Part shown: piece by piece, positions 20,746-33,023 of the stretch
How positions within the stretch are numbered: the stretch's first letter is position 1
How the letters are laid out: the number at the start of each line of letters is the position of its first letter
DNA from: Blastomussa wellsi
Lineage: Eukaryota > Cnidaria > Anthozoa > Scleractinia > Plerogyridae
NCBI GenBank assembly: GCA_947652115.1
Contig: OX393572.1
Location: 10,052,136-10,116,135 of the forward strand
Direction: 5' to 3'
DNA length: 64,000 nucleotides
Notes under the pieces: generated by a model
Database searches by the model: none
Told to the model about the DNA's origin: nothing
The model's input: the letters and a program-made list of their open reading frames with translations, nothing else
Made by a program: the position numbers and the translations under genes

Positions 20746-23500
20746 AAATCTCCAAAAATCGTGACGATGTTTTGTAAATTTGCAGTCGTGAACCAGTTCC
20801 AGCGACGTTCAGGATGAGGTTGGGAAATTAAATGTAGAGGATCAGTTTGGAATGAAGTAAAATATCAAATGTACTTGGAGAAATTGCCAGGTGGCAGATA
20901 AATACTGACAGGAAATAGTGACGCTTATTACAATAAAGAAGCGTTTTTCTAATGTCAGTGAGTTTTTTGCTTTCATCTGTGATACACTGTGTATTTGTTT
21001 TAACTGCAATAAATGCAGATACTTTGATTAACCACTTTTGAAACAGAAATCTTTTTGAAGGTGACTCAAAACGGTTTCCAGCATTTTTCAGCAGCTCAAC
21101 TTTGACTGATCAATACTACTACTCTTTCAGTTGACGCAACAATTCTGGTATCAAACAGATCCCCAATCACTGGATAACAAGTTATGATTATCTTCTAGAC
21201 GTTACAAGTTACCATAGCAACGGTAAAACCTGCGAAAAACACCCTTCATTGTTGCATTAATTTACGAACATTTAAGGTGGTTCTGAACCTCACGAACAAA
21301 ACGCAGTGCTTCCGTCAGGGCTCGAACCCAGACCCATCCGATCAGTGCGGAGTCCAGCTGCAGTGCAGTAACCATTTGTCCTCCCACAAATAGCATGACA
21401 GCTTATAAACTGCACAGCAGCCCAGTGCTTGTTTATACAGTAGTGATTGTCCATAACAGTTTATTCCTTTTTTCACAAGAAGATACAAAAATGTTAGCAT
21501 TTATTTATTAAACTTCAGATATACAGGAAGTTAGTTATGGGTTATTGACACACCTTTTCTAAAAATCTTACAGGTAACTGTTCTGAATTTGGAAATTGGT
21601 ACCACTGCATGGAGTCATCAAAATTGCTGTAATGTACACACTCATAACTAAAAAAGCTAATAATAGAGGTCAAAACATTCTACATTACACGTGTGAGTAG
21701 GAACGTTAACGTATCAGCTCTAAGTGCTTGCTTGTATTTACAGTGAAGTACATTTTGTTGAATAGTCTTGTGAGTAATATTGCTGCCTTGAAGTCTGAAG
21801 ACACGAGTCTTTCAACAAAATGATTCAGTCAGCTTTTGCTCTGCGTCTTGCTTTAGCTATGTTTGTTTGACGAGTAGCTGAAGAGAACACAAAAGAAAAG
21901 GACATCTTGGGAAGTGCTTTAATATACCTTTTCTGCAGTCTCACTAGTTACCACAAATAATGGTTTCAAGTCGAGTCTGGGATGGAAAATACAATCCAGA
22001 TATAATACCACACGAAAATTGTCCATCCCAGCCTTGAATTAATACCACTATTTGTGGGTGCCCATAATAATTCTTCTTCTTTTGGTGATTTACACTTTTT
22101 TTGAAAATTGAGGTACCAGGGGTAGATTGTTCAAACTGGTTAGTGACCCTGAAGCATTCCTGTCCTTGGTACTGTATCATAGCAACACTAATAATGCTTA
22201 GGAATAACTGTTAACTAGTTCATATTATTTTTTATAGGTTTTACCACTACACAAATAATTTAACAGTGCATTGGCATCAATATTTGTTGCCATAACAACT
22301 TCAGAAGGGGTCAAAGATGCCCTATTTTCAACCCTTTGGGGCTAATAACTCAAAACGGACTTATTGAAAGTTTTCGGAATTGTCGCAGAAGTGAAAACTT
22401 TAATTAAATTGCATGCCTTGTTTTCCATGCCCAGTGCTCCAGAATTTGAAAATTATACAAAGGGCGCTTAATTACAGTAGGTCCCAGATGATAAGGGCAC
22501 ACTCATAAGGCAAAATATTAGTAGGCGTGTTACTTTAAAAAACTTTATATCTTGAATGTTTGGGAGCCAATTCCGCTTAAACTTATCAGCGATGTTGGGG
22601 AATAATTGAAGTGCATAAGGTTTGCTCTCTATTGAATGGATCATGCTTTGGGGCGGCCATACTTTTAACCATCATGTCTGACATTGATTGTCTGTTTTCA
22701 AGTTTCATTGAAAGTTATAAGCTTTTAAAGGTGCAAAAGTTAACTTGCCAGAGTTGAGTCTTCAATCTTTTTTCTGAACCTGATTTCTATGACAACCTAC
22801 AATTCAGCACAACTTCAGCTCGTCATTCTTTATCCCCGATGAATTCTTGGACACTACATTGTCTATTTTAAGTTATGCTTCTGAAGGCTCTTCAAACACA
22901 AGTGAACTGATTAATACAAAAACTACATATAATGTTTTTTTTTCACACTGCATACAGAAAAGAACAATTATGTGAATTCAAAGTGATTTGCACTGTCACA
23001 TGTTACACAAAATGAGAAAAAATAAATTTTCCTGACTTTTCTAATAGCTTCAAATTAAAGCAGCTCCTTTAAAGAATTTTTTTCATCTGCTACATTTGGA
23101 TTCTTCATGTCTTATGATACTGACTTCCTCTGGTTGACCTCAGCAACTTTGAGCAAAAAACATGTGCATGCTTTTTTCACAGTTTTATATGTCATTTGCA
23201 TTTTGTTGCTAAATATGCTTTCATCAGTTAAAACAGGTCATGCAAAGGTTCTGCCTTAGTTTCAAACAAATAAACACTAATGCCTGGCATCCTTACAGAA
23301 ATATTGAATTGCCTTGTGATTAATGCATATGTTATTGGTTTTGACAAAAAACTTTAAATGCACAAGCCGTTTGTGCCACACGACAACTATTGAGAATTTT
23401 TTCATGAATATTTCATGCATTGTCGGTTTTAGTTGTCACACTTCATAAACATTTCTTACACACTGGTCAGGTGCCTGTGTTGGCAACGAAATGGAAACTC
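20746..23500. other. Intergenic, EF-hand gene 3' UTR then no gene
   Basis: After the AATAAA at 20932 the sequence is AT-rich and lacks any frame I can support. A short tRNA-like SINE piece lies at about 21296-21395. Confidence 0.5.
21296..21395 (-). mobile_element. tRNA-like SINE head fragment
   Basis: On the minus strand TGGTTACTGCACTGC (A-box-like) and GGGTTCGAGCCC (B box) are about 45 bp apart, as in tRNA-derived SINE heads. There is no complete cloverleaf. Confidence 0.45.
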
Positions 23501-24171
23501 AACTTAAGAGCAAAATACATGCAGTGAAGGTGCTGTCAGAGTATCACTTAGGAAATAATTGCCGGAACTACAACATGGTGCCAGGTGTTCTGGACAACTG
23601 CTGAGCTGGATATCATTACCATATTTTCAGCAAATTGAACATCATTGCTGCATTTTCAGCCACCTGTTTCAAACTTGTCGGAATGAAGATGGCAGAACTT
23701 GCAGGTTTACCTATACCAACCATAGATTGGCATTCACCGGATGCTCCACAAGCATTCAAGAAGTTTAAAGCTCACTGTTGACAACCTTTAACTCACCATT
23801 TGGAAGGTACAGATTTTGATGCCTATCTTTTGGTTTAGTTTGTGCCCAAGACATTTTCCAAAGAAAGGTTGATGAAACCTTTGGCGAGTTACCAGGTGTC
23901 ACTGGAATTGCAGATGACATTGTTGTGTATGGCTACAACAGCGACTTTAGTGTTCATGATGAAAATCTGAAGCGTGCTTGTGAGACTGATCTTCGCTTTA
24001 ACCTGGACAAGTGCAAAATTCACTCGAATTCCCTTCTTTGGCCACATCATACCAGTAGGTGCTTTAGGTCTCCAACCTGATCCATGGAAGATTGACTCAA
24101 TACTATCTGGACGCCTCCACCAGCTTTGCAGGGTGCTGAAAAGTGCAGGCTCAGGGCTAAGGGGTATGTAT

Positions 24172-25120
24172 CAGGGGTGTAGCCAGGGGAGGATTCCAGG
24201 GGTTCCGGAACCCCCCTCTCATGCCAAGGAAATGCCTTTCCATCCTGAAACCCCTGAGTGTAAAACTTCAGAAGAGAGATCTAGATGTCTATGAGGCGTA
24301 CACTAACAGAAATAATGTCAAGATGATCTCCAGGACAAGACATCTGGACCGAGTGGTTCGATCTGGCGGTCACTACCACGACAAATGTAGGTGTTGTACC
24401 TTCCATCCCGTGCCGAACCAATCAGCAGCAGCATCGCGGCAATGTACCAGCCCAGACACCATCTGATTACTATAAGAGGGCAGTTGCTATTCCCCTTATA
24501 GACCATCTACAATCGGAGATGAAAACATACTTCAATCCTACTAATGATGCTGTCTTGTCCAGCCTCTTTAATCTTCTTCCTGAGCTGGTAGCCATCAGAG
24601 ACAGAAATTCTGACATTGAAGCAGCGCTGGAGTTTTATGAGAACGACCTTCCTTCTCCTCATGTGGTTGATGTTGAGCTCCTGCGATGGAAGAGAAAGTG
24701 GTGCAGCACTGAGGATGCCGACCTTCCCACCAGTGCAGTTCAGACCCTCGCAGCATGCGATTGAGAGTTCTTTCCTAACATCCACACCTTGATCCTCATT
24801 TTGTCCATGTTGCCGATAACGTCAGCTGAATGTGAGCGGTCATTCAGCACACTAAGAAGGTTAAAAACATACCTGAGGTTGACCATGTCAAGCGAGCGAG
24901 AGTCTGGGCAGGGCTGGCGTTGATGAACATCAATTACCACCAAGACATAAATATCGAGGAATTGATAAACACGTTCGCTCGACGGCAACCAAGGCGTCTT
25001 CTGTTTGCTTAGTGTAAACTCCAAAGTCTTGTACGTACGTAATGTAAGGATTTTAGACCAACCGTTTTCATTGGAACCAATTTGGAACCCCCCCTCCTAG
25101 AAATCCTGGCTATGCCCCTG
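24172..25120 (+). mobile_element. hAT transposon, 949 bp, TIRs and 5-bp target duplication
   Basis: The ends CAGGGGTGTAGCCAGG and, inverted, CAGGGGCATAGCCAGG are 16-bp TIRs with two mismatches. The direct repeat TGTAT flanks both ends (24167-24171, 25121-25125), inside the gypsy remnant. The interior encodes a hAT transposase C-terminal half. hAT elements usually make 8-bp duplications, so the 5-bp one is notable. Confidence 0.82.
24460..25015 (+). pseudogene. hAT transposase C-terminal dimerisation region (truncated, frameshifted)
   Basis: The frame reads YYKRAVAIPLIDHLQSEM, FNPTNDAVLSSLFNLLPE, then ITSAECERSFSTLRRLKTYL, the hAT dimerisation signature also seen in ZMYM and THAP0-type proteins. 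A stop after about 24763 and a frameshift near 24896 break it; past the shift the frame resumes as LALMNINYHQD and IEELINTFARRQPRRLL and stops at 25013. The catalytic N-terminal half is absent. Confidence 0.85.
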
Positions 25121-25924
25121 TGTATTCTGGCCAAACCTCAATCGTGATATTGAAGAGCTGGTTAAGAGGTTAAAAGAAGTTAAACGTCAAGGAACATTTG
25201 TTGCCTGATGATGTGCTGCAGAAGTCATGGCATACCTTAGACTGTCACATATTTTTCTGGAACAATGCCAACTACTTTTTAGTTGTAGACTACTACGGCA
25301 AGTTTCCTGTGGTAAGAAAACCTTACCGGTATCCAGTCATCCACAGTCATTGCACACCTGAAGTCTGTCTTTGAGGAACATGGGATGGAGACGTCAGTGC
25401 CAAGCTCCAACTCAGACAGGCAAGGTTCATCTGTTTCTTCCAGACGATCATGTTCATGTTTACAACCCAGCTGCTAGTAAGAAGGAGCCAAGCATTGCAA
25501 AGAATGTGGTAGACACTCCGTGTTCGTATCTGGTAGCCAAAGAGAAAGGTGGAATATTTTGCAGAAACCGTCGTCATCTCCATCCAACCAAAACAATCCT
25601 TTCAGGTCCAAAGTGTTAGTGATGGTGATGTTCCAGTCACTGATTCTGTCTCACGATCAGCTGACCACGAAGAGCACATTCCCAGCAGTGCCCCTGTTTC
25701 CCCTGAAAGTACTTCTTGTTTCTCTGTCGAGTCTTCTGAGGCTGTGTCTGCAGATGCTTCTACTGTGCTGCCACTCCGTAGATCCAGTACAAGAGTTAAA
25801 GCTCCAGACAGATTACTACCATTTGCGTTCAACCGTGAAGCGTGACCGTTTTTTCGCGCATCTTTACCTTTCAAATGTGACAGTTTCCCAGACAACTGTG
25901 TTGACTAAACCAATGGAAATGTTT

Positions 25925-26345
25925 CATTTGGAGCATGAAACTATGCGTGATTGTCAAACAAACGTTGCACATTTTGATCACGCAGTGTGCAGGTATGTGT
26001 TGTTGTCCTCGGGCAAGTTATAGATGCGTGAAAAGTAAACAAATTTCGACGAAGATATCGAACTGGAGTTAAGCTGGATGAAGAAATGAGAACACTGATA
26101 AAAGGAAGAATTCTCCAGGAAGGTGGCGATCGATTAACTGGATATATTCCAAGATCATTTTCGAGGTATCGTGGCTTCCCTATATAAACACTATTTCAAA
26201 GATTTGGCGACAATTTTGCGAGGAATTATCCATTAATCCTCGACCTAAGGGTGGTACAAGGTGGAGCAAATTATCAGAAGATGATTTGGAACTTACATGT
26301 ATCGAACTTTTGAAAATTGAAAACCATCTGTCTCACTTGAAGAAA
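25925..26345 (+). mobile_element. IS630/Tc1-type transposon, N-terminal half (forward copy)
   Basis: Contains ILQEGGDRLTGYIPRSFS and, after an indel, ISKIWRQFCEELSINPRPKG followed by SKLSEDDLELTCIELL: a paired-like helix-turn-helix region preceding a DDE domain. From 25952 onward it matches, in inverse orientation, 27540-27750. Frameshifts make it non-functional. The 3' continuation (26350-26640) is unrelated and unrecognised. Confidence 0.65.
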
Positions 26346-27200
26346 TAATAACTTGGCGTGAAGAAATGGATGGTGTTGCGAGAGCGCTCAAGCAGAGATT
26401 GCCATTGGGTCCTTACACAAGAAAAAAAATTACGAAGTTATGTCTTTAGTGCAAATCTTTCATACCGAGTTTCCGCTATGAGCCAAGGCCCACTGGAACT
26501 CTTACTGACTTTACTGATGAGTCTTCAACGTGCACGCCAACAACAAATACGAACACAAATCCAACCGTTACTGATTGCATCTCTTTGTCAGAATCACATA
26601 CGGAGCCTTCAGCAGCAGAAACCGCCAATCTCCTGTTAAGTTTAAGCAGCCAAACAAACAAACACACGGAAAACATTTAATGGAAACTAGAAGTTTGTCT
26701 GCCTTAGACTGAAAGGAAACATGACTTTGCTACATGTAGTTTATATCACAAAAACACAACACATTTCCACACAGTTGTGAATTTACAGTTGCTTTACTTT
26801 TATATGTTGAGTTCTAAAGTGAAATATTTGTAAAAGATTTTGAAACAGCACTATAGCAAGTATTCTGTTGGGTTACAATGTAAATTGTAGTTTATTTTTG
26901 AAAATTAAAAACAATGAGTTCAAGATAACATTTACTAAAAATGTATGGGCGCAGTTCTCGCTCTGATAATTGTTGCAAAAGTTAGCCATTCATGCCATGC
27001 GTATTTTTACAATCACTGGGAGCTGGCCAAAACTCACAAAAATATTCAAATGGCGAAAAGAAATTAGAAAATCTCGTTTCTGAGTACAGACTGATATAAT
27101 TCACTGGATCTCTTTTAGACAAAAATATTTCCCACCCAACAAGCTAAAAATACCATTTAGGCTCTGTACCGCGAAAAGCTAGAGTCTGATGCTTAGGAAT
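26346..27200. other. Unassigned stretch between inverted transposon halves
   Basis: A Ser/Thr-rich frame around 26430-26680 (TDESSTCTPTTNTNTNP) is open after one stop but matches nothing I know. The rest is AT-rich without a supported gene. Confidence 0.35.
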
Positions 27201-27229
27201 AAAATTCATACAAACAAATAAGAAGTTGC

Positions 27230-27758
27230 CTCAAAGAAGCCAGCCATGTCTTTGGCTTGTTATCCTTGCACGAGGCTTTGGACTGAATTCACCATTAAGG
27301 AGAGTTTTCATCTTGTTTAATACAACAAAGTTCTATTGAATTTAAGTCGGGTGAATAGGTTGGCAAATAGAGTAGTTCTATCCCCATTTCTTCTAGCCAC
27401 ACTTCTAGAATTTCTCCACCTTCGAAATGACATGAAGACAAATTGTTATTTCTGCAAGTGAGACAGACGGTTTTTAAATTTTCAAAAGTTCGATAAGTTT
27501 CACCGGTTCCTTGGAAAAATAGCTAAATGATCTTGGAATATATCCAGTCAATCAATCGCCACCTTCCTGGAGAATTCTATCTATTATCAGTGTTCTCATT
27601 TCTTCATCCAGCTTAACTCCAGTTCGATACGTTTGTCAAAATTTGTTTTCTTTTCGCGCATCTATAACTTGCCCGAGCGACAACAAAAAACCTGAAAAAG
27701 TGTCTTTAATTTCGAGAAACCTGAACACTGCGTGATCAAAACGTGCAACGTTTGTTTG
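27230..27758 (-). mobile_element. IS630/Tc1-type transposon (reverse copy), cut by gap
   Basis: On the minus strand, after the part shared with 25952-26160, the sequence continues into the DDE core: LEVWLEEMGIELLYLPTYSP then DLNSIELCFIKMKTLLNGEF, the YLPxYSPDLNxIE block of IS630/Tc1 transposases. Internal stops are present. Its 5' end runs into the assembly gap. Confidence 0.75.
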
Positions 27759-27958
27759 NNNNNNNNNNNNNNNNNNNNNNNNNNNNNNNNNNNNNNNNNN
27801 NNNNNNNNNNNNNNNNNNNNNNNNNNNNNNNNNNNNNNNNNNNNNNNNNNNNNNNNNNNNNNNNNNNNNNNNNNNNNNNNNNNNNNNNNNNNNNNNNNNN
27901 NNNNNNNNNNNNNNNNNNNNNNNNNNNNNNNNNNNNNNNNNNNNNNNNNNNNNNNNNN
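27759..27958. other. Assembly gap, 200 N
   Basis: Exactly 200 unknown bases, a common placeholder length, so the true distance is unknown. Confidence 0.98.
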
Positions 27959-29608
27959 CAAGGAGTACTGTCAAGAAGTGGGCCGCGCGGGATCGAATTG
28001 GGCCGGGGTCAGTACAGGGTCTGGAATAAGGTCCCGATCCCACATTCCCGCTCCTTTTTCACGCGAATCCCGCATCCCGCACTTTTTGTCATCCCTTTTC
28101 GCAATCCCGTTTTTCTTTCCTCAAAAATTTATTTAAAAGAGGACTAATTTTTTGCATAAGCTGATGAATTTAAGATGTAGAATTGACCTTGATTTGGTTA
28201 TTTTGATTTTACACATGTTGTGAGACAACTGCAATCTTCAATTAGTTCTTCATACCTGACAGTACAATGAAAGAGCCTGATATGTAAGCGCGATGGGTAT
28301 TCCTATACGCGTGCGCACTGTCTTTGATAAAAAGTTTACAGGACCACCCTTGACTGTGTCTTCTTCATTGGTGCTACTGTCCTCATTGTCGCTGGAGTCA
28401 GAGTCATACTCTGACAGCTGGTCATTTCTCAGTGACTCGGTCGTGAACAGTTACCTTTCTCCTAAGCATATTGAGAGGAATAGTTCCTGCTGCATGTTTG
28501 GTGTTGTTTGGGACTTATTTACTAAATGTAACAAATTATGGCAATAATCGGGGGGGGGGGGGGGGGGGTAGCCAAGATTTTTCCAGAGGCACTTCCCATT
28601 TCAACATCTCCCTTAAGCTTTGTTTCCTATTTCTCCTGCGTATTTATCCCAAGAGAACCTGAAGACAATGCTTATGCAAAATTTTGGGAGGCAAACAAGG
28701 TAAATTATGGAAAATGTGGAAATGGTGAATGTAAAAATTTTCCGTCTACCTTAAATTTTAATTTATACTGACAACCCTACACAGAAACATGACTTTGGCT
28801 TCTTTACTTTTTAAATTTGTAACAAAACCAACCATTGAATCAAATTAAACACTAAAAATGCAACATGCTTGCATTGAAAACTTACATATTCTGTATAGTT
28901 AAGGGGCCACCATGTATACCAATACTACTGGAGTGCTGCCTTGTCCTCAGACAAAGGCCAGGCAAGGCAGAAAGGAGGGGTAACAGGGAGTATGGGGTAG
29001 ATTGTTTCATTCACATCAGTCCCACAATGCAAAGCAAACCACACAAAATCAATCCCAAAGCACAAAGCCTTTGGACAAGGTAGACTGGAGCATATTTCAT
29101 TTGAATTAATCTTATAATCTTATACATGTATGTCACAACAGATTTACAAACTATGTACAACTGTAGCTGTTCCCATTTTTTAAATTTTAATCTGTTTAAA
29201 CCTTTCTGTAATAAAACTTCAAGACTTTTCAGAGAAAAGCAATTTTAGCTGAAAACATTATTGAAAACTCAACAGGTCACGTACATACATGTAGTGCAAA
29301 ATACCGGTAATTAATATCCTAGCAAGCATACTTGACAAGCTCGTGAAGGCAGGAAACCTTAGCTCATTGTTTTCTACTTCACATTCTGTCAATTTAATTG
29401 CTGTTCATTTCTTATACCCAATATCTTTATTTTTCACAGGAAGATTAGAAATGTCAAGTATTCAGTACCCTTAGACGCAGTTCGGCAATTAGGTTCCACT
29501 GTAGCACGGCAGAAACATGACTGATTCAGATATCGTGCCAGAGACACACCAAATTCAGGATTTATTTTATTGAATCTATGTAACAGTGGTATTAACTACG
29601 AGTAGGAG
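27959..29608. other. Non-coding; CCCGCATCCCG low-complexity patch
   Basis: Right of the gap is a patch of CCCGATCCCACATTCCCG-type repeats (28020-28110). On the minus strand 28345-28470 reads as an acidic Ser/Asp-rich stretch (EYDSDSSDNEDSSTNEEDT) without clear splice sites or homology. A G-run lies at 28549-28568. Confidence 0.4.
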
Positions 29609-29829
29609 TTACAGTGCGGACACTAAAACCGTGAACACTAAGACATTTCTTTTTACCGTTTATGTTATGATTATCCAATGAGAGCTCTAGACATAGACCA
29701 AAGGATTAGTGTTTTCAGCACCTAAGAATAGCTAATTCTTCTGTTTGTATGAATGCCTAACATTGGATAATGGTAAAAAAATGTAAAAATAAATGTCAAG
29801 TGTTCACGGTTCGAGTGTCCTCACTGTAA
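29609..29829. mobile_element. CAGTG MITE, second copy
   Basis: TTACAGTGCGGACACTAAAA and the inverted right end GAGTGTCCTCACTGTAA bound 221 bp. The interior is the reverse complement of the copy at 17122-17328, including AAAGGATTAGTGTTTTCAGC. TA at both edges. Confidence 0.88.
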
Positions 29830-30719
29830 CATAATTTAATATTATTTACATATTTTATTTTGGTAGTACGGCAGAAACACAATATTTGAATTGTTGCCAT
29901 GCCAGAGTCATGTAGCACAGCAGAGCTCAACAAACTTACCATCATGCTGAACTTAATTCAACAGTTTGATTCAGATTCCACGCTTCTGCCATGCTTGTTT
30001 GGCCCAACAGAACCACAACATGTGAACTGGGCCTTGCTAATCAAAATATACACACTGCAGTCCCCCTTATTTTTAACTGCTCAGAGCTCAAGAATAAATT
30101 ATTGACTAGTAGCAACAGTTTTATTTCACTAGCCAAAATGAATTTTCAGTATCCAAAGGTTCAAGCATTTTGGCTACAGGGTCAGTCATTATATTATAGT
30201 TATTATTTTTAAACAATGATCAAACACCATCAAGGGCATTGAATACATGTAATGCAATATCCATTTTTAGTTTATTATTTTTTTATTTATCTCATTTTTT
30301 TCGGTTTTCATGGTTTCATTTTTACAAAATAGCTAGTAAAAGTCAAAATCTAGGCAAAACTAAATTATTTTTTATTAAACTTTGGAAAGTTGGCCAGCAT
30401 TACAATTATAGACTTGAGCCCTCAATGTTACTCTAAAGGAGTGGGTTAGGTACTTTGCATAATGCTAAATATATTATTTTGTTGTGGTTCAAATTACCTT
30501 CAGATTTTCCTTTGTTCTATATTCATTATCTTCAGTACCAAGGGTGACATTGAACCACAACATACATGTACATTGTATTCACTAAAATTTCCTTTTTTAC
30601 TTAACTTTTCCCAGAGTCTTAGAATTTTAAGCATAGAGCTTCCTTAATATACAGCCTCAGCATTGCACTCGAGAAATTTAAACAACTTGCATTGGTAACT
30701 TGGCTTACTACCGTACATT
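29830..30719. other. Non-coding AT-rich stretch, RNF41 3' side
   Basis: No gene recognised; contains T-rich runs and probably the RNF41 3' UTR, which would be transcribed leftward from 30719. Confidence 0.4.
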
Positions 30720-31688
30720 TCATTCAATTCCATGTGCAAAGATCATTACCAGACCTGGTTCTAAAGTCATGGATTCACCCATATGTTCATTTTCACATGC
30801 CATGATGACCACTGCTTGTTTTCCAGGAATTCTTTTGCATACATACTGTTCATAACGCCGGCGATTCAACTGACGTGTTTCAAGAGTACTTAACCCAGGT
30901 GGCCATTTTCTCTCGTGAGCATTCTCCATAAGTTCATTTAAAATAGCGGGTGGGCAACCACTGTCTGCCAGTGCTCTGCGAATTACTGCCTGCAGAACGG
31001 CATCTGGGGTTGATATCATTCCACCCCACCGTGTCACTCTAGCTGGTTGCAATCCACCCAGCCATTGATGAACTTCACTGTCATAGTGATCTGGTTGTGA
31101 CAGGTTGCTTGGCAACATAGGCAATGCCTGTGGTAAGTTGATCACCCTCATTGCTCGAATCATATCCTTGAGAGCTTGGATCTCACGTTTTTGTTCATTA
31201 AGCTGCTGGCGCTGGTCATCAATCTGAGCCTGCAGTTGAGCTTGTTTGAAGTTCTGGTTTTGGATTAGATTATTTAATTCACGAACACAGTTATGCTGAG
31301 GCAGCTCGTCAAATGGAACAACCAATCCACAGCCTTGTTCACAATTGACCGGCCTTTTTGGGTTGTGTTCACACTGGGATAGATGGGACTGCAACTGATC
31401 CAGCCTGACTACACCCTCGCAGCCAAATGTGTCATTTTCACATTTAATTGTCAACTTTGATAAAAGATTCTTCAAGATTCTTGGCACTTGTTTGAGTTGA
31501 TGTGGAGTTAGATTGCGTCGATCCACAGGACAACTCTGTTGGTGGTTCAACCACTCATGTATACAAGCAGCACAGAAGGCATGTTCACATGCCGGGGCCT
31601 GTAGAGGGTCTTCTAGTACCCCACCACAAATTGTGCAGATCAGTTCTTCATCTACTATGCATGTAAATCTTCCTGTGTCAAATCCCAT
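30720..31688 (-). CDS. rnf41: E3 ubiquitin-protein ligase NRDP1 (RNF41)
   Basis: A complete 322-residue protein, ATG at 31688 and TGA at 30720, close to the 317 residues of vertebrate RNF41. Order: RING finger (C18-x2-C21 in CTICGGVLEDP, then CEHAFC and CPVDRR), a TRAF-like zinc region (CEHNPKRPVNCEQGCGL), a coiled coil (about 135-175, Gln-rich), and the C-terminal substrate-binding domain with ARVTRWGGMISTPDAVLQAV and IPGKQAVVIMACENEHMG, both nearly identical to vertebrates. NRDP1 ubiquitinates ErbB3, BRUCE and other clients and binds USP8 through the C-terminal domain. The coding region is one exon; tttttttctag just upstream (about 31709) could be a 5' UTR splice acceptor. Intact with no oddities. 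Confidence 0.97.
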   Translation of the reverse strand: MGFDTGRFTCIVDEELICTICGGVLEDPLQAPACEHAFCAACIHEWLNHQQSCPVDRRNLTPHQLKQVPRILKNLLSKLTIKCENDTFGCEGVVRLDQLQSHLSQCEHNPKRPVNCEQGCGLVVPFDELPQHNCVRELNNLIQNQNFKQAQLQAQIDDQRQQLNEQKREIQALKDMIRAMRVINLPQALPMLPSNLSQPDHYDSEVHQWLGGLQPARVTRWGGMISTPDAVLQAVIRRALADSGCPPAILNELMENAHERKWPPGLSTLETRQLNRRRYEQYVCKRIPGKQAVVIMACENEHMGESMTLEPGLVMIFAHGIE

Positions 31689-31929
31689 GCTGACAGGGTT
31701 AACAGAGCTAGAAAAAAACGTGGGTACAGTGTAAGTATCTATGGACTGCTCAACAATAGAATGGGGTGGCCATGTGGCAAAGTCTCATGCCTCTGATGAC
31801 CAATGCTGCCTAACATACAGCTGAATTAAAATGATTCTGTCATTTAGCCCAGTATACAGGTTGTATGTTATTGTCACTGTTGCTTGTTATTTTTTAAAAC
31901 TATCTGGAAAGAACCAAACTAACAACAAT

Positions 31930-32565
31930 TTTTATAAAAAGGATGACACATTTGAAACTAAATTTACAAGACATGTTTCGGTCATTCAATGACCATCTTC
32001 AGTTGAAAGCAGAATTATTTTGAAGTTACATTTGAATTTATAATATATAACTGCTAAACAATGATAAATAACAAGCGTGAAATAAATTAGGAATCTAACA
32101 AAATAGCCAAAGGGAACAAAAGAGTGTACAATAGTAACGTGCTGGTTGGAATGTGAGAGTTAAATTAACATATAATTGCTTGTTTAAAGAAGGTTGCTCC
32201 CAGGAAATATGTAACAATTATGGACCTCACATATCTTCCAACATGTTAAACAATTCAAGGAATGCCGCAATTCCTGATTCTGCTAAATTTTTAAAGTTAT
32301 AGACCACACGACCACAAAATTCCAGGTCAAGATAAACAAACAATTATATATCCTTCTTTAAACAAACAATTATATCATGTTAATTTAACTCTTTCATTCT
32401 AATCAGCACGTTAATATTGTATACTCTTTGTTCCCTTTGGCTATTTTTTTAGATTCCTAATTTATTTCACGCTTGTTATTTATCATTTTTTAGCAGTTAT
32501 ATATTATGAATTCAAATGTAATAGTTTCAAATGTGTCGTCCTCTTTATAAAAAGTTTTTAAAACA
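31930..32565. mobile_element. Inverted pair of Penelope-like tails or fold-back element
   Basis: Arms at about 31937-32200 and 32330-32560 are inverse copies (AATAAATTAGGAATCTAACA, AACAAGCGTGAAATAAATTA, ATTTATAATATATAACTGCT and their complements). The left arm holds ACATGTTTCGGTCATTCAAT, the kind of junction seen at Penelope-like 3' ends. The loop is about 130 bp. No domain is left. Confidence 0.6.
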
Positions 32566-33023
32566 AACTGTTTCATTACAAGTTCATCAAGGCTCAATAG
32601 GCAAAAAATTTTGAGCAATGAAGGAGACATTTCTAGTGGTCTGGGACTCAGCTCTCACAAATAACATTTCCTGCATTCCAAGTCACTTTCATGCTACTTT
32701 TATCATACATGGTTTTTCAGGGTTTTGTGTCACTGTAGCATTTAAGCAACAGCATAATCTTGTTGTTTGTCGGTGTTTAGAGATTCCCATGCCGTCAGTA
32801 TTCAGGGCCATGTTGCAAGCTACTTTTACCGCTTGAAAGTCCTCAAAATCTAGAATGAGAGTAGCGTGCGTGACTTTTCTTCATGCATACTGGTGCCAAC
32901 CAGAAAATTGGAGGCCTTCCATAGGGGGTAGCCATGTCATGAGTGATGTCGCCTAACCTACAGCTGCTGTAACTTTTGCTGTCATTTTCCCTTGTGTACA
33001 TACACCTTCATTCAGGGACTTTT

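Larger units (their letters stand above)
23680..25845 (+). mobile_element. Ty3/gypsy retrotransposon remnant, interrupted by a hAT element
   Basis: A gag start (MAELAGLPIPTIDWHSPDAP) at about 23688 is joined by deletion to a late RT segment with VTGIADDIVVYG (catalytic DD) at about 23895-23945 and a following NLDKCKIHS. After the hAT insertion come integrase-side pieces: HTLDCHIFFWNNANYFLVVD at about 25230-25290, with the first catalytic Asp position and Trp, and a Ser-rich C-terminus ending RRSSTRVKAPDRLLPFA. Stops and frameshifts throughout; no LTRs are recognised. The fragment order matches gypsy pol. Confidence 0.82.

Noticed and set aside
27636..28147. Frames of about 135 codons running through the N gap
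   Set aside because: Most codons are unknown bases; only an artefact of the gap.
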